Of a stretch of 64,000 nt of DNA, positions 20,414 through 35,400 are shown in pieces (position 1 is the first letter of the stretch; each line of letters begins with the position of its first letter). The notes under the pieces were generated by a model. The model was given only the letters and a program-made list of their open reading frames with translations. It was not told the origin of the DNA and did no database searches. This DNA comes from Episyrphus balteatus (lineage: Eukaryota > Arthropoda > Insecta > Diptera > Syrphidae), in assembly GCF_945859705.1 (NCBI RefSeq), contig NC_079137.1:82791150-82855149 (forward strand), given 5' to 3'. The translations under genes and the position numbers were made by a program.

Positions 20414-23400
20414 TTACCGTTGAAATAGGCTCCAAAGCTTGTACGAGGAAAATTTCTTGGCTAAAGTAATAGACTCTGTTGATGGTTGTTGTTGTTGTTT
20501 TGCTTTTCTGCTTGAAAGTAGTTTATTTTTCATTTGTTCATCTATTAATTCCTGCATATCCATCTTGTATATATAAAAAATAATAAATAAGTATCATTTA
20601 GATAAACTTATATTTAATTATTATTAATTTATGTGCTTAACTCACCTGCCATTGTTCAAGTTGTTGAGATAATTCAACCTTTTGCTGAATTGCTTCCAAT
20701 AGCTGACTATTTGCCTGCATTAGATCAACTCTCGCCTTAGCCAAGTCAACTTCAGCTTTCGTTCTTTTTGTATTAGCTGCATCACGATCTTTTTGTGCTT
20801 TTGCAAGTATCTCATCACGATCACCATTTTCAGAAAGGTCTCCGCGAGCCTGATCGCGTTCCTCTTTGACATTAGTCAACTCAACATCAGCCACAGTAAG
20901 CTGTAATTATAAATGTACAACAAAGTTAAGTTAAAACCTAATTATTCAATAACCCTACAAACAATTTTGCCTCTATAAAGCTTTATAGAAGCAATGGTAG
21001 CATCTATAAAGCTTTACAGAAGCAATGGTAGCATCTATAAAGCTTTATAGAAGCAATGGTAGCATCTATAAAGCTTTATAGAAGCAAAATTGTTAGTTGG
21101 GAAGTTACTGACTTACCTTAGATTCAAGCTCTTTGATAATGCTTTGATTTTTCTTGATTTCATCGTCCTGTTCTAGAACAATGTTTCTCGTTTGATCCAA
21201 CATTTTTTTAAAGTTTCCAGCGTCTAAATTAAGTAAAAGTCGTGTTAACTCATCTGCAATAGCCGAGAGCATGCCTTGACGAAAATCGGTTTCTCCTTCG
21301 GATTTAAACGTTGAGAGCGTAGTGTCCATTGACTCCAATGATATGTCTGAATGAAGGCCTGTTAAGGAATAATATTCTTTGTATTAAAGAAAACAATGCA
21401 AAAAATTATCTAACTTTACCTGAATCTTCTTCATCACTTATTTTCAACGAATCAACAAGCGTTTTAAGTTGAATGAATACAGAGCGTGCCTCAACCCACA
21501 TCTGATTTGGCTTCTCTGAATAACTTAGATCGTTCATATCATCATCACATTCCATTTCAAATTGCAACGATTTTTTGCCATGTGAACTATTTGAACTGCT
21601 TGATATACCATCTGTACCTAGACGTTCAGTAAGGACATTGTTTTCCCTTTGTGATCGTTCAAGGGCTTGCAAAGTGGTCTAAATAAAAGGATAAAGAATC
21701 AATAAAGCTCGAATAAGTTTTATGAAGAATCTATCTCACTTCAAGTTTAGTCTCCTGCTCTCGAGCATGTCTCTCAAGCATGTGTATCCTATCGGATGCT
21801 TCTTCCAAAGCAGATGTAAGTGATTCTTTTTCTTCCTGAACATATTGTAAGCGTCTTTCAAGATCCAAACGCTTCTCAGTTGTCAAATTCAATTCACTCT
21901 TGATGGACTCTAAGCTATTCACATGCTCCTAAAAAAATTAAATTTATTTTTATTTAAGAACTTAATGAAGATGAAGTCAATATCATTTACTTGTAAGCTA
22001 GAGTTTCTGTAATTGTATTGGTCTTTGAGCTGTTGAATTTGTGCAATGAGTTTGGCTTCTGTTGAATGTGCTTCTTGAATCTGCTCCGTAAGTCTAGAAT
22101 TTTGATTTGATAACTCGTCAATGAGAATTGTTTTCTCTTTTTCTGCTTGTCGAATTGCATTTTCCTAAAATTAAATTACTGATTTAGTAATTTTTTGAAC
22201 TGATTTAAATTCGACTTACTTGTGCTTGCAATTTATCTTTTAATTCATTTAAGTCAGATTGTAGTTCCAAAACTCGTTGATCGCTTTCTTCTTCTGCAAT
22301 CGCTAATTTTTGCCGCAAAACATGTTTTTCTTGTTCCAATTTCTGAAATAATGTAAAAAAATTTTAAAAAACACATTTAATTTTTGAATAAATATGTAAG
22401 TCTTAAAGTTAAAAGATTCTTATTTTTCTTTCAAGCTTATAAGTTTGCATTTCGTGTTTAATAAAATTACTCTTTTAGCTTAATATAGACGGGCAATAGA
22501 AAATTCAGCCTGTAACCAAACTTCCAAAAAGAAAAAGAAGGGTTTCAGTCCAATTAAAATAAGTTCCCCTTAAAGATCAACAAAGGCGCCCACTAGTCTT
22601 GTCTTACATAAGTCCATTGGTATTCAGTCTCTAGACTCTTACTTTTGTCCTATAAATTAATTAGCAATAGTTATTTTTACGAAGTCTATTTCGAGTTTAT
22701 CTGTTGCAACTTTGCAAAGCAATACTTTTCTGCAAAATAAAAGTGCAAAGTGTTTCACCAAAAATTAAAAGTTCCCCACTTTGCACTTTAGAATTTTTGA
22801 TTTGTTTTTTTTGCAAAGCAAAAAGTGCGGGCGTTGCACCAACTAAAAATGGAACTTTGCGTAATTTGAAAATTTGTAAAGTAAAGCTGTAAATAGTCAC
22901 GATTCGTAACTATTCCAATGCACTTCCACACAGAGAAAAATATGACCCGCTAAAAACTAACAGATTGCCATATTGTTTTACCGTCCATACATTTCATAAG
23001 GAAACCTTATTAAAATCAACGATTAATAAGGTTTTTTTAAGGAGATTTCTTATTATTTTTATAGAGAAAATCTTATTAAAATTTGACTGAAAAGTTGATT
23101 TTTTTTTTGCAACTTAGCACTAGAACAAAAATCGCGATCAATAATTTCATGGCAGGTTGGTTCAGGTGGTAAGGTGGGCGACTAATGATTTGAAGTCTCC
23201 AGTTCGATTCCCAGCCTGGTCATCGTTTTTTTTATTTTTTTGCAGATTTTAAAACAATAAGGAAAACCCGATTGTTTTAATAAGGTTTCCTTCTTGGATG
23301 AAAACCATAGAGAAATCTTATTGTTTTTGTTCTATTTTATGTGGTCTATTTTTCTCTGTGCATGATCTGAGTTTAGTGTTTTGATCTGTGAAATTAGATG

Positions 23401-26400
23401 TTTGGTTTTCAAGATAATTCAAACATTTTTATTTCTTTTATTAATCAGCGGAAAAATTAAAATGGCATTTTTTAAATGTTATCTTCTTCTTCTTCCTTTT
23501 TCTCGGCGCTGTTATGATCTCGATGTCGAGGGGATCATAACTATCCCACGTAACTGCTTCACACTAGTGATCCGCCTGTGGGGTTCGCCGGGTTGACCTC
23601 AGAAATCGGCGGCAAGCCTCCCGGTTTTGTATTGTTCCATTTCTAAGGCCAACTGAATGCTGGTGGTTTTGCATTTGCTTGTACCAGGAGTTTTTAGGCC
23701 TACCTTTCTTTCTATTTCGTGTTGGAACGTTGGAACATTTTTTAAATGTTATGATGGAAGAAAATTTATTTTGAATTAAAACATGACTTTCGGTTATAAT
23801 AATGAAATTGGCATTATTCTAAAAAAAAATTGGTCGTTTGACAGTTTAACATTAGCCGTTTTTTATTATCCCATTTTTGTTTTACTTTTCAATAAAATAA
23901 TTTTCTCTCTGCAAATTGGAGTTTGGTGCAAACAAATTTGCAAAGTTAGAGTGCAAAGTTGCAAAATGAAAAGTGCAAAGTGGTTTGTGCAATATGACCC
24001 TGATCAGTGTCTATAGGCTCTTCTATAAAAAAGTTTCAGTCGGTTTTCTTTATTGTGGGCCCGAATAAAAATTTAATTCGCTCTAAAGGGCATCATTCAA
24101 AACGTTTAAATACCTTGACAGATAGAGAATGGATTTTTCACTAAAATTAAATTATAAATTTTATAAACCATAATGCAATTAAGCTATTTACTAAGTCGTG
24201 AAGTAGCAGCGATTTTTAAAACTCATAAAAAAAATAAGATATGTGACATATCACCTGCATCTATATTTGAATCCACACTCCCCTATTTTTTTTTCGTACA
24301 AAAATATTTACATAGCTTGGTCTGAGATACTTTTTAAAAGTAGGTACAATTGCTATTGCTATAAGCGTCATTCCAAACAGCTGCTAGAGGTACCTACAAA
24401 CTCAACTTGTCAACTTAAAGAACAAATAACAAGCTGCTAAGGCGAATATAGAAAAAACCAAAACAATTTATTTGCGTAATCTTTTTTATATTTTGTTTAT
24501 TATGAAAAAGAAAAAAATACTTTAGCGACAGTAACGCGTGTGAACGAAATTAAACATAATACAAAGTATAAAGAAAAGGTACACTTGCTGCTGGAGAATC
24601 TACAAAAACCCAAGTCTGCCTTTAAACACACTTTCTCTTGTTGGGAAGCAGCCATGTAGCGCCTAACTATATTTTTTTTCTCTTCATAGATTCATACATT
24701 CATGATATACAAGTAAAAATAAATACAGTTTAAATTTTAAAAACGAAGAGTTAATTAAAAGAAACAATAGTTAAGTTACATACTGGCTTGTTTGCGTGAC
24801 ATGATAAAAGCTGTTGCAAAAAATTCAACAACAAAATAAGTTTTTAATGCATCCAAAAAGTTGCTATTCGCATTACATTATAGTAAGTACATGAATTATA
24901 CACTGACACCTTAAATGGTTACACAATGAGCGCAATTCAGTCCTCCTTCTCAGAGCTCACGGCAAAACATCGTTTTTGTTTTTAAGAGAGAGAGAAAAAT
25001 AAGGCTTTGTCTTTTATGCAAGTTGCATAACGTCCATGGCAGAAGTCCATTAAAAGCGATTTAGTTGCTCCATTAATCCGCACAGAAACAAATCTTCAAT
25101 ATGTGTGTCTAGATCCAAATGCGAAAGCATGCAATATGGTCCATAATATGATGGTAAACCCAGTTGGCTTAAACACAATAATTTTACTGGCAACGAACTC
25201 TGAGTAGCGATGGGCCAACAATTATACGATTATTATGAAATTCCTATCCTATATACCTAGTTACATAGCTCGAATGAACTTGACCAAATTTGTATTGTGA
25301 TGATGTTGTGAATTTTTGATTAAAAACGTAAATTTTTTAACCATGATGTCATAGTAAAGTTTTCAGATGCAAAATGGATCAAAAGCTATTGGTTTTTACT
25401 TTTATTTAATCTGATGAGTGATATGAAAAATCATGGAAAAAAGTTCAAAGATTTGAGTTGCAGTTCAAAATGTTTAAAATGAGAATGCTAGTCTCAATAC
25501 TAAACCTGCAATCGATCTTATCATTAATAACTATTGAAATTAAGGTTTAAGCTGTTTAACATATTTTTTAAATTCCTTAAACCTTAAATTTTATCTGTAA
25601 AATCTTAAAACTATAAGATTGCAGCCGAAAAACTCATGAGTATCTCAATAATTTTAAGGATGATTGCATGCAGCAAATGCAGGATGTGAGTTTGGTAGGA
25701 AAGGGCATATGGAAGATGGAATCCTGTGATATTTCTACTACGGTGAGTTCGATAACTCCATACTTAAAAAAAAAACGAGTTAGGTATCTATTTGTTGAAC
25801 TATATTATATGAATACAATTTTAACAAAATTGGAAGTCAAGGTTTTGCTTTGTTTTCAATTCTATCATTTTGATTGAATGATTCTTCTTACTTTTTTTTT
25901 CACTTGTTACCAATACAAACTTTTCTATACATTATCTTAACATATTCACACCATATTGCTTCTTGGAATAGTAAAAAAACAAATACCAAATGACTCATTC
26001 TGCTATCACACCATCACCAAAAGTGTACTTTTTCATTTTGCTTTTAAAAAAGAAAATAAATAAAAGATAGATAAGATAGTAGGTCTAAGTACCTAGATAC
26101 ATTATTGTAATTTATGGCAAATGCAGAATGTACAAGTAGTTTAGATAACAAAAAAAAAAAAAAATGATCAATTATTGTGGTGCACGTTCTTGTCTTTAAT
26201 TCTAAATGCTCTTTGTTTGTTTATTAAATGAAAAGAACATTTAAATTATTATAAATTAAAAGGTCGAAATTTGTTTACAAAACCTGAAAAGGCAACATAT
26301 TAATTTTGGAAGGAAAGTCCCTCCACTGACTTTCTTTTTGTCTAGAATTTAAAACACCAAAGATGTATGTCAAAGTATGAGGGAGCTGAATAAGAATTGA

Positions 26401-29400
26401 ACATACAAAAATGTATAGAAATATAACAATCACGGTTTGCTATTATTTCTTGTGTGAGCAACTCTTTTAAAAAACCGATAATTAATATTTATTCTAACCG
26501 ATAATTATATGATTTTATAGATCAAGGAATTGTCAACAGAGAAACACTTGTTGTAATATTTGATCAGCGCTGTAATCTTTGTAAAAACAGATGAATTTGG
26601 TATATAGCCGAAAATATTACGCATACACCACGGTGACCCATTCATTAGAAATGTTAACATTTCATATAAAATCGTTTTTTATTGGCCATAAAATAGGAAA
26701 TAGTTGTTCTTTTTTGGTCACTCATCAGATTTTCTTTTCTCATTGCTCATTTTATTCCCCTATTTTGTGGTTTCATATCATAATCTGGTAATCCTTCGTC
26801 CGGTTTTTTTTCGATTTTTTTTTTGTAAAACGCATAATTTCCCTTTAAGTACAAGTTGAAATATTAATTGCATTTATTGTCATGTCCTTTTATTGAGAAT
26901 TGTTTGTTCAGCTATCACAATATTTGAGCATACTCTTAATTTAAAAACAAGTGATGGTGTTTTTTTTTGTTTTATCTAAAATGTTGTATTTTTTAGATTA
27001 TTTGAAGCAGTATTAAAACGTGTTTGTTTTTTTGTTTGTTATTTGACTGAATACCTCACCAAAAGTAATATATCAATTTGTTTCAATCTTTAGCATCATT
27101 ATCGGGAGGAATGACTAATAAACAACTACAAACAGTATTCCTATTGTAAGGAATTTCGAAACTCTGGGTTAAGTGGAAAATTATTTGAGGAATTATGTGT
27201 TCAACCAGAAATTAAAGGGAATTGCCTCGAATTGAGGTTTTAAATTTTGTATGCAAATAAAATATACATTAAGGCTGTAACCTATAGAACACTGTTTGAA
27301 AATTTCTATTAATTGCAAAAATTGTTGAGGTGAGCTTTGACAAGACAACCTTGGTAGGTACTGTTTTGTCGTACAAACCCTTTCATTCCTATAAATGTAC
27401 TCCATTTTAGACCAATCAACCTAAAAATCTTTTTCTAAAAACATTCTCCCTTCAAAGAGCAAGGCTAAACTTTATTTGTTCGAAGTTTGAAAACCTTCTT
27501 TATTTCAACCCAATTCATCATCAACCAAAGCTTTTTATTTATGCAAAGCAGGTATTCGCACTCTTGAAGGTCGGTCGTTCCTTAAATAAAAATTAATAAA
27601 GTGTTTTTTATTGCATGTTGGGAAATTTATTACTCACTATTGTGTTATTTTATTAGAATGACATCTCAAACACAAAATGACCATTTCGGTGGGACAAAAA
27701 AAAAGTAGAGCGTTCTACTATGTAAACACAACTTGAATATGTATAGGAAACTCTTTTTATTTTTTGTACTGGCCTTCACGGATTCATAATTACAATAAAA
27801 AAAAAATACATACTTTTATTTATTAAATTCGACGAAGCTTCCACGTATCTTTTTGGATTTTGTATAATTGAGAGATGTGTAGGTATACATTTGTGTAGGT
27901 TCAATTTACAATAATTTTAAACATCAACTTATATTTTTGAATGACAATAATTAAGTATAAAGTTCGTCAACCTTAAAATATTCAATCGTTTGACTGTCGA
28001 TTATATTAAAAATTGTTATTGATGTAGATATTAGTTTTTCTAAACCCAAATGCTAATTTTCTGAATAAAATTTATGAGTGTGTTTGTATTTAAATGTTCT
28101 GCGACTCCCTCTACTATACACTTATTGAGTGTGATACTTTGTTCTCATCATGGAGCAAATAAAAGCGAAAACGCTTTCACCATAAAATATTTTTTTGAGA
28201 ATTGAATGGGTTACTCTATCAAATGGATTCCTACTTTCGCCAGCATTATTCCATGGAAAATTGCTTACAATGGTTTGGAGCTCTGAAGATTCCTCAAAAC
28301 AAAACATAATGAAGTAGTTGGTGGCGGCGGCGCAGTGGTTGTTTGGTTGATGGCGAAACGAATAGAAACTAACTTTGGCACGCTTTGTTCTTTTGCATAT
28401 TTTTTTTTCTCAGTGACTTATTGTTTACTGTGGTATTATTCAAGTAAACAAAAAAAAAAAAAAACCTGCAGATATCTAGCAACCGTTAGATCCTACCTTG
28501 AAAATACGAATGTATCTTGTAAGTACCTACATTAATTAATTTGTTTCTTAAGAAAAAAAAAACAAAATAAAACTTAACTTTATTAAAAGACTGAAATTAC
28601 CTTGGTCTTTTTTAATCATAGGTACACTAAAAAGAAAGAAGATCATGGCAATTTGAGTCTATCGAATCGGTCTTTTTCTTTTTGAGTGATAATGCGAATA
28701 ACTTGCAGATAAAATATATATATTCTAATAAAAAATAAATTTCTATGTAAAAAAAAAAACCTTTAATTTGTATTAATAAACAAATAATTACCGATAGTGT
28801 TTGGTTAAAAGGGCCAATCTCTCATATTAATTCATTGCAGATATGTATTTGGGTATGTCGGTGTCGTGTCAATAACGCAAAATTATTAAATAAGTAGGTA
28901 CTCGTAATCCGAACTTAGTTAGATTTTTCATAAATATATTTATAAATGTTCAACAGGGTCGCACGTATTTACTTTAAAGTCAAAAGACAACCTTGGAATC
29001 TCAATAAAATTATAATTATAAGCTTATGAAGAGGAAACAGTAATATCAATGTGTAATGTATAGTACAAAAAGAAGATCAACCACGTTTTTAAATATGCAG
29101 GAGCACCTTAATCCGTATTTAAAAATGTATTTTTACCCTTTTGAGTAGTTAGATAAATTAGTTTAGCCTAAACGATTTGACATTAGAAATTTGATAGCTT
29201 GAGAGATTATTTCACTTGGGCTTGAAACAGGCTATTAATCTTGAATTTTAATAATATTAGAAATTTGAAAATTTGTACGAGTACATCTAGCTTAATTTAA
29301 ACTTGTATGAATTAAAGTCCGTGTATGATCATAAAAATAGGTCATCTTTTTTTTTAAAGCGCAGGTCTGCAAGTTTACACAAATTCAGATATGTGTAATA

Positions 29401-32400
29401 GATTCTCATCCATTTTATTTCCCAATACTAGTCTCTAACAAAATACCAAAAGTGAATAAAATTATAATAACGAACAAAGAACTTTATTTTTCTGGTTGTT
29501 CTTTTTCAATATCATCAACAAATTTAAATTTTTTTTTGCATGAAAAAATGTTTTAGTCAAATGTTTTTATTAAAAAAAACCTTTCTATGACAAGAAGATG
29601 GGTGTAAAGAAAAGCTTGAATGAAAGGAATTTTAATTTGATATAAAAGCTCGTGCCAAACGTAATTGCATGACACATAAATGGACCCGGATGCCTACTTA
29701 AATAATGAATAATAGCAGTTAGTATCTTCCATGTTCATGTACATTAAAATATATATAACACGACTATGTATTTAAACAAAAGATAGAAAAAAAAAAAAAA
29801 CATTTGTAGGTAACAATAACAATACAATCAACTGCTCAAAGTAGACAGACACATAGGTACTTTATATCTCACGACAACACCAAGCTGAGTTCTGCATAAC
29901 CAAATTAGGTGAAATGCTTTGTTTTCAAAAGGGAAGACTAGATATAAACACATTAGATGGTCGCTCTAAAGGCAAATAAACTTTAATACTTCCGCAATTT
30001 AATTAACAAAATAAAATGGAATTTTCATTAAAAGAGCTATGGGAATTTGCTCTGACATTGAGATGTCTTTGGAAAATAAATTTAACATTTCTTTAAATTC
30101 AAAAAACACAAAGAATAAAACAAAACTCTTTTTTGTTTATCAGAACAAAAACATGAAGCAACAAATGCTTATCTACGTGTTAATTAAGAAATACAATTTC
30201 AATTTCCTCATTTGAAAAATCGAAACTCAACACGTGGATGTAGAATTGGAATAGGTAGATGCTTCAATTCTAAATAAATATCACACTCGAAAGTATATTG
30301 TGCTTACTTTGTGTGGGTAGTGTTAATATTAAAATACGCCAACGTCAGCTTAGGAAAGGATTAGATCATACAAACAAACTGGTCACCACTTTTTAAACAC
30401 AAACTTACAAATTAAATAAAATAGTCACTTTTACCATGAGATCATTTTTAAATCAGGTTATATTGAAACCAAATACATATGTGAAGTTACCCATCAAAAG
30501 AGCTAGATACATTGCCAGAGCTAGAACATTGAAAGGTTTTTTTCATTGGTTATAATTTAATATTTGGGAATCTACTATAGATTTAAATCTATTATGACAA
30601 ATAAAAATAAAAACAATTTCTATAGACGAACAATAGAAAGGAAATGAATAGTTTGCAATAGATTAATTAATTTTCGTTAAAAAATGAAACAAATTATTTC
30701 CAAGTTATTACTTCACAAATATGTTAGATTTTTTTTTTATTTGAACTTTAAAAAATGGCAATATCTGGGAACCGTATCGAAAAGCTCCGATTTTGATGAT
30801 TTCTTTAATCAAACGTCGGCGTCGGATGTTAGAAATATTCTGAATACTGTGTGTCCTGATTTTACCCCTGGTCCTAGAAAAATGGTTTATATCTTTTTTA
30901 ATACGTTGTTTAATGTAGACAAGAACCTCATAAAAAAAATTGGTTTAAGTCTATATCTAAAAAAATGGAAAATTGTCCCCACTACTATATTAGAGTGTTT
31001 TCCTTAAATAACCAAGGCAATATTTTGATATCGTTTGATTATTGAAATTAAAAAAAAAATATAGATTTGATTAAAAAGATCTAAATTTTAACTTAAAAAA
31101 AAACAACGCAATAGCGACAATTTTTAATCCATAGACGTTAGAGGATTTTTAACTTCCGAAGTTTGAAAAAATAAAACAAATAAATCGGAGCTGTTCCGCT
31201 AACGTACATTATTTCAATTTTAAAATATGAACTTATTTTATTATGTCAATCCAACACCCTTTTCTATCCATTACCCATCGCTAGCATAAGCATCGTTCGG
31301 AAACATTCTTAATGCGATTTGAAATGTTGCTTTTTGAAACGTTTTCAATAGAAATTTCTTAGATGTATCTTTTTTTTGTAATTTGATGCAGATTTTTGTG
31401 TTTTTAAGATAATAATAATTAACTCTCACTTTCATAAAAAAAAAAAACAAAAAGGTACAAAATATTTGTATGTTTGTTTTAGATATTATTTAAAAGAGTT
31501 TATTCACATTCACGATGGCAGATCATATGCGAGGCACTTAGCAGTTTGTTGATTGCGCTAATTTTTCTATTTTACTAGACTCTACGCCACCAAAATATTC
31601 ATGGGTATTTTTCAGTTTCACCTCGAGAAGTTGGTCATACAGTTGTGAGTCATTCTTTACACGTTGCAACCATCTTTGTTCATGAAACAGAATTTTTGAA
31701 TTTAAACCTGTTTTTTTCTTCAATAATGTTCAGTAATATAAGTGGTAACTGGTAAGTGTGATTGATTCTGAGAATAAAAAAAAGCATTTCCACAGATTTG
31801 CATGGCCAGCTCTTTAAGTTAAAGTTAAAAATAACAATGATATTCCTATTGTCAAATATTCATTCAAAGAAAAAAAAAATATTAATTAAGACTGCAATTC
31901 ACCTTAACAATATTTTTTCTTGAATTATACAAATAATGTCCAAATTCTCAAGCCATGGCCTTTAAATTTGAATGGTTTTTAATTTCATCAAAAAAATACA
32001 GAAATAAATTTATCACACCTCTTTTTCATCTTCACGGTCAAGCTTTATCAAATCGAATTGGGTAAAGAAAATAGTAATTTAGTTAATCATCTGCATTCTA
32101 TGAGTCCCATTCCCATACCGTGTCGTCATTGTTTTATTATCATAAATCATAGATTAATGCATGAAAAAAAAAGGTTTTCAAAATGTCAGCGAAAAAGAGA
32201 AACTATAGTTTTCTTATGATCCACTTTGCATTGCTTTTAATGTTTAGGTATTATTTTACAAGAAAAGAAGGTCAAAGGTGTAAAAGTTGAAAGACTTACA
32301 ATTTACCACCACAACTTGGACTTGCCTATGTTAAACCAGTTCATTGGATACTTGTTCAGACCTTTAAATGAATTCATACACTCACAGAGTAAAAATAGGT

Positions 32401-35400
32401 TAGGTGGGAATCCTAGCGATCGTGCGGCTATATCATTTGTATGTAGGCGCACTTGAAACTTGTCTGGCCATTTAAGAAGGCAATGTCTATACTAAAGTGT
32501 TCTGAAATGCACAGCAGCGCCTTGTATAAACAACTATAATCTACTCACTACTCCAGAGATGTAAGTACAAGTTTTCTTTATACATTTGTCATATCATTTA
32601 ATGCAGGGTTGGATTTAAACCCGCCCTGACGCATTTATTTTCTCAAATCTAAGTTCATCTCCAAAGTCGCGTATGTGAATTCATCAAAATTTGGGTCCAT
32701 ATAATTTACTCATTAATAAATAATTACTGATTAATGAAAAAAACGCAAAAATCGAGTTATAAGTTATAACTTTTTACTTACTTTTTAATTTAGAGTGCAC
32801 AAAATTTATAAAAATAGTAAAGGATAATCTTTTGTATAGAATTATAACAGGTAACAAAGTTAATTTCAGAAAAGAAAATGTCTGTATCATCAGTGAATAC
32901 CGGCTTATGTTTTTCTATTACACAAGGATGCGCCCAACACAATACAATCTTTTTATTTAAAATCCAGCCCTGGAATTCAGTTCAACTCATTTCGAGGTCT
33001 TAGCTTTGACTATACTTTTTGTAGAGCGTGAGATCTTAAAACTTGTTTTTGAAGCTGATTCAAACAGGAATTAATGTTCAGAGTTTTTCATGGTTTTTAG
33101 TACATATTTTCCGGCCTTTTTTTCAAGTTTGTAATGTTAATTATGCTATCTTATAACCCATAAAAAAACATCATAACTACTATTACATACCAAAGAGGTC
33201 GTCGATTCAATGTAAATAAAGTTGCATAAATTAAGCACATTAAACATAAACATGAATATTGCCGCATCTCGTAATTAAATTGTTAAAGAAAAGCCGGCTG
33301 TGTAAATTAACATTTGTTTTTTTTTTTTTTACAGTCAATTTGTATTTGTGTTTGGCATAAATAAATCGGAACTTGTTGGCAAATCCAAGTTTAAACAATC
33401 TTTTTGTTCTTTGCAATATTGCAAATGCAATATCTTTTCATTCTTACTGCGCTTAATAAAAAAATACTTTTGATTTTTCAGATGATAAATGTTTATTATG
33501 CTGTAAACACAAATACATATTTGTAATGCATACATTGATGAATGTAATTGATAGTTTTTCCATCATTTTGTAATATCGTAATTTTTATTTACGGTTCCAT
33601 TGGTATAAGAAAGAAGATAATAAGCGAATTGTTTTTTTGTGTATTTTTTGTTGGTATATATTTTCAGTAGTTGGTTTTTGGTTTTCTTCTTGTTTCTTTT
33701 GCTTTCCGTTGGAAGTATGCAGACTGCAGAGTTATAAACAATATAATGTTGTTTTTCCGCGCGGCAAATGTGAATGCGCTAAATAAATTCAACAGAGTCA
33801 AACGCGTCGGACGCATTAACATGAACGTGAAAACGCAATATATACATAAATACATATGTATTTACACGTACAAGAGTATATTTGTAATGGCGTTAGCGCG
33901 CACTGAGTCATGATGCACGAATGTTTTTGATGGAGCGATTTACAAGGGCCTTAACGAAGCGTAAACATAAGAAAAAAAACAAACTATATCACAAGCTTAT
34001 TCATACTTTTTGCATCAACTTACTTTTTGTCCCACAACAATTGTATGTGGTACTACTATTATAAACCAAGTATACATGTTAATTAATAAACCGTTGGTTT
34101 ATGCTAGACTGCGTGTTTTCATTTGACATTGTATTGGCACAATTGTGCGATGCTACAAATAATTATACAAGAAGATTTAGATTAACCTTAGAAAGGTAAT
34201 CATATTCTAACTCGAATGTAGATTTGTACAATTTAAGATTGGTAGATAAATATATGCAAAAGTTACAAAATTTTAATCCAGTTAGAATGATGTTTAGATT
34301 ATTTTTGTTTAATAAATATTCAGGGGACTAAACTGTTACTTTGCAAAGCATTTTATAAAGCGCTCATCACCTACAGTTGTTCGATCTTTTTCAAGCCATC
34401 AAAGACATACATAGACGTACAGACGCAGAAAAATGATCGTTTAAAAACAACGTAAAACTCGTGTAAAATTAACAGAGGAAGATTGTTAATATAGCACCTG
34501 CAAACTAACACCGGTTAAAATTACACGAGTCGACTCGGTTAATCAAAATTGTTTAATCTTACCCACTTTCCCGGTTAAATTTTACTAATATCTCAAATTT
34601 TAGCCGAGTATCTTGATCAATGTAAACAAGTTGATCGGTTCAAAAATGGTAATTTTAAACAATTTAACTTAACCGAGGCGACTACGTTGATTTTAGCAAG
34701 TACGTAGTTTTTAACCAATACTACGTTATTTTAAACACATCTTTTTCAACCCACCGAAAAAACCTCTCGGTACGTCCATTATTTTTCTCAGTACATGTAT
34801 AAAGTGATAATCAACGAAACAAATATCTTGTAAATCTGATGTTTCCCAATATTTGGATACCTACTTTACTGATAGAAATGCTACTCGACAAGCCCGACTA
34901 ACAACTTTGATTTTATAAAGCTTCACAGATGCTTTTGTTGGCTTCTATGATGACTTAAAGAAACAAAACCGCTATTGGAATGGACCTGATAAACACCAAG
35001 AATGATAAAGAGGGCATTAAAATCTACAGTGACTCAAACATTACAAATATTGGTTGATTTCTGGTTAAAAACTTTTGCTAAAAACTTTTATTTATTCCAA
35101 AAAAAAAAAAATGCCCCTGAAAGCATTTTTACCAGAGAAAATAATAGACAGAAATGTCCTCATTTATGAAATAAAAGCTTTAACTAAATGGATTAAACTA
35201 TATCTTTGAGATTTAACAAAGAAAGATTTACGGGTCACTGTGGTGTATGCGTAACTTTTTCTCGAAAAAAAAATGTTAATTAAATTAAATAGGTAATCTT
35301 AAAATTTTTTTTACATGATAACTAAAATTAATTCTAAAGAATTGCAAGGGTTCTCTTGAAATTATCTCATGAAACTAAACCTGAACTATCTGTACTCAAA

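Noticed and set aside
20953..21101. Regular repeats considered as a CRISPR-like array
   Set aside because: Units are contiguous without unique spacers and lie within a MITE in a fly intron.
23151..23224. Functional tRNA gene
   Set aside because: A and B boxes are good but acceptor ends do not pair fully and the same sequence is repeated inside a transposon family.
30684..31007. 107-codon open frame in the BicDR intron
   Set aside because: It runs through the arm of an inverted-repeat element whose sequence recurs at 54687; no protein similarity.
34892..34960. Fourth CCCAACTA-family element (CCCGACTAACAACTTTG)
   Set aside because: Only one degenerate end is visible; no second end nearby.
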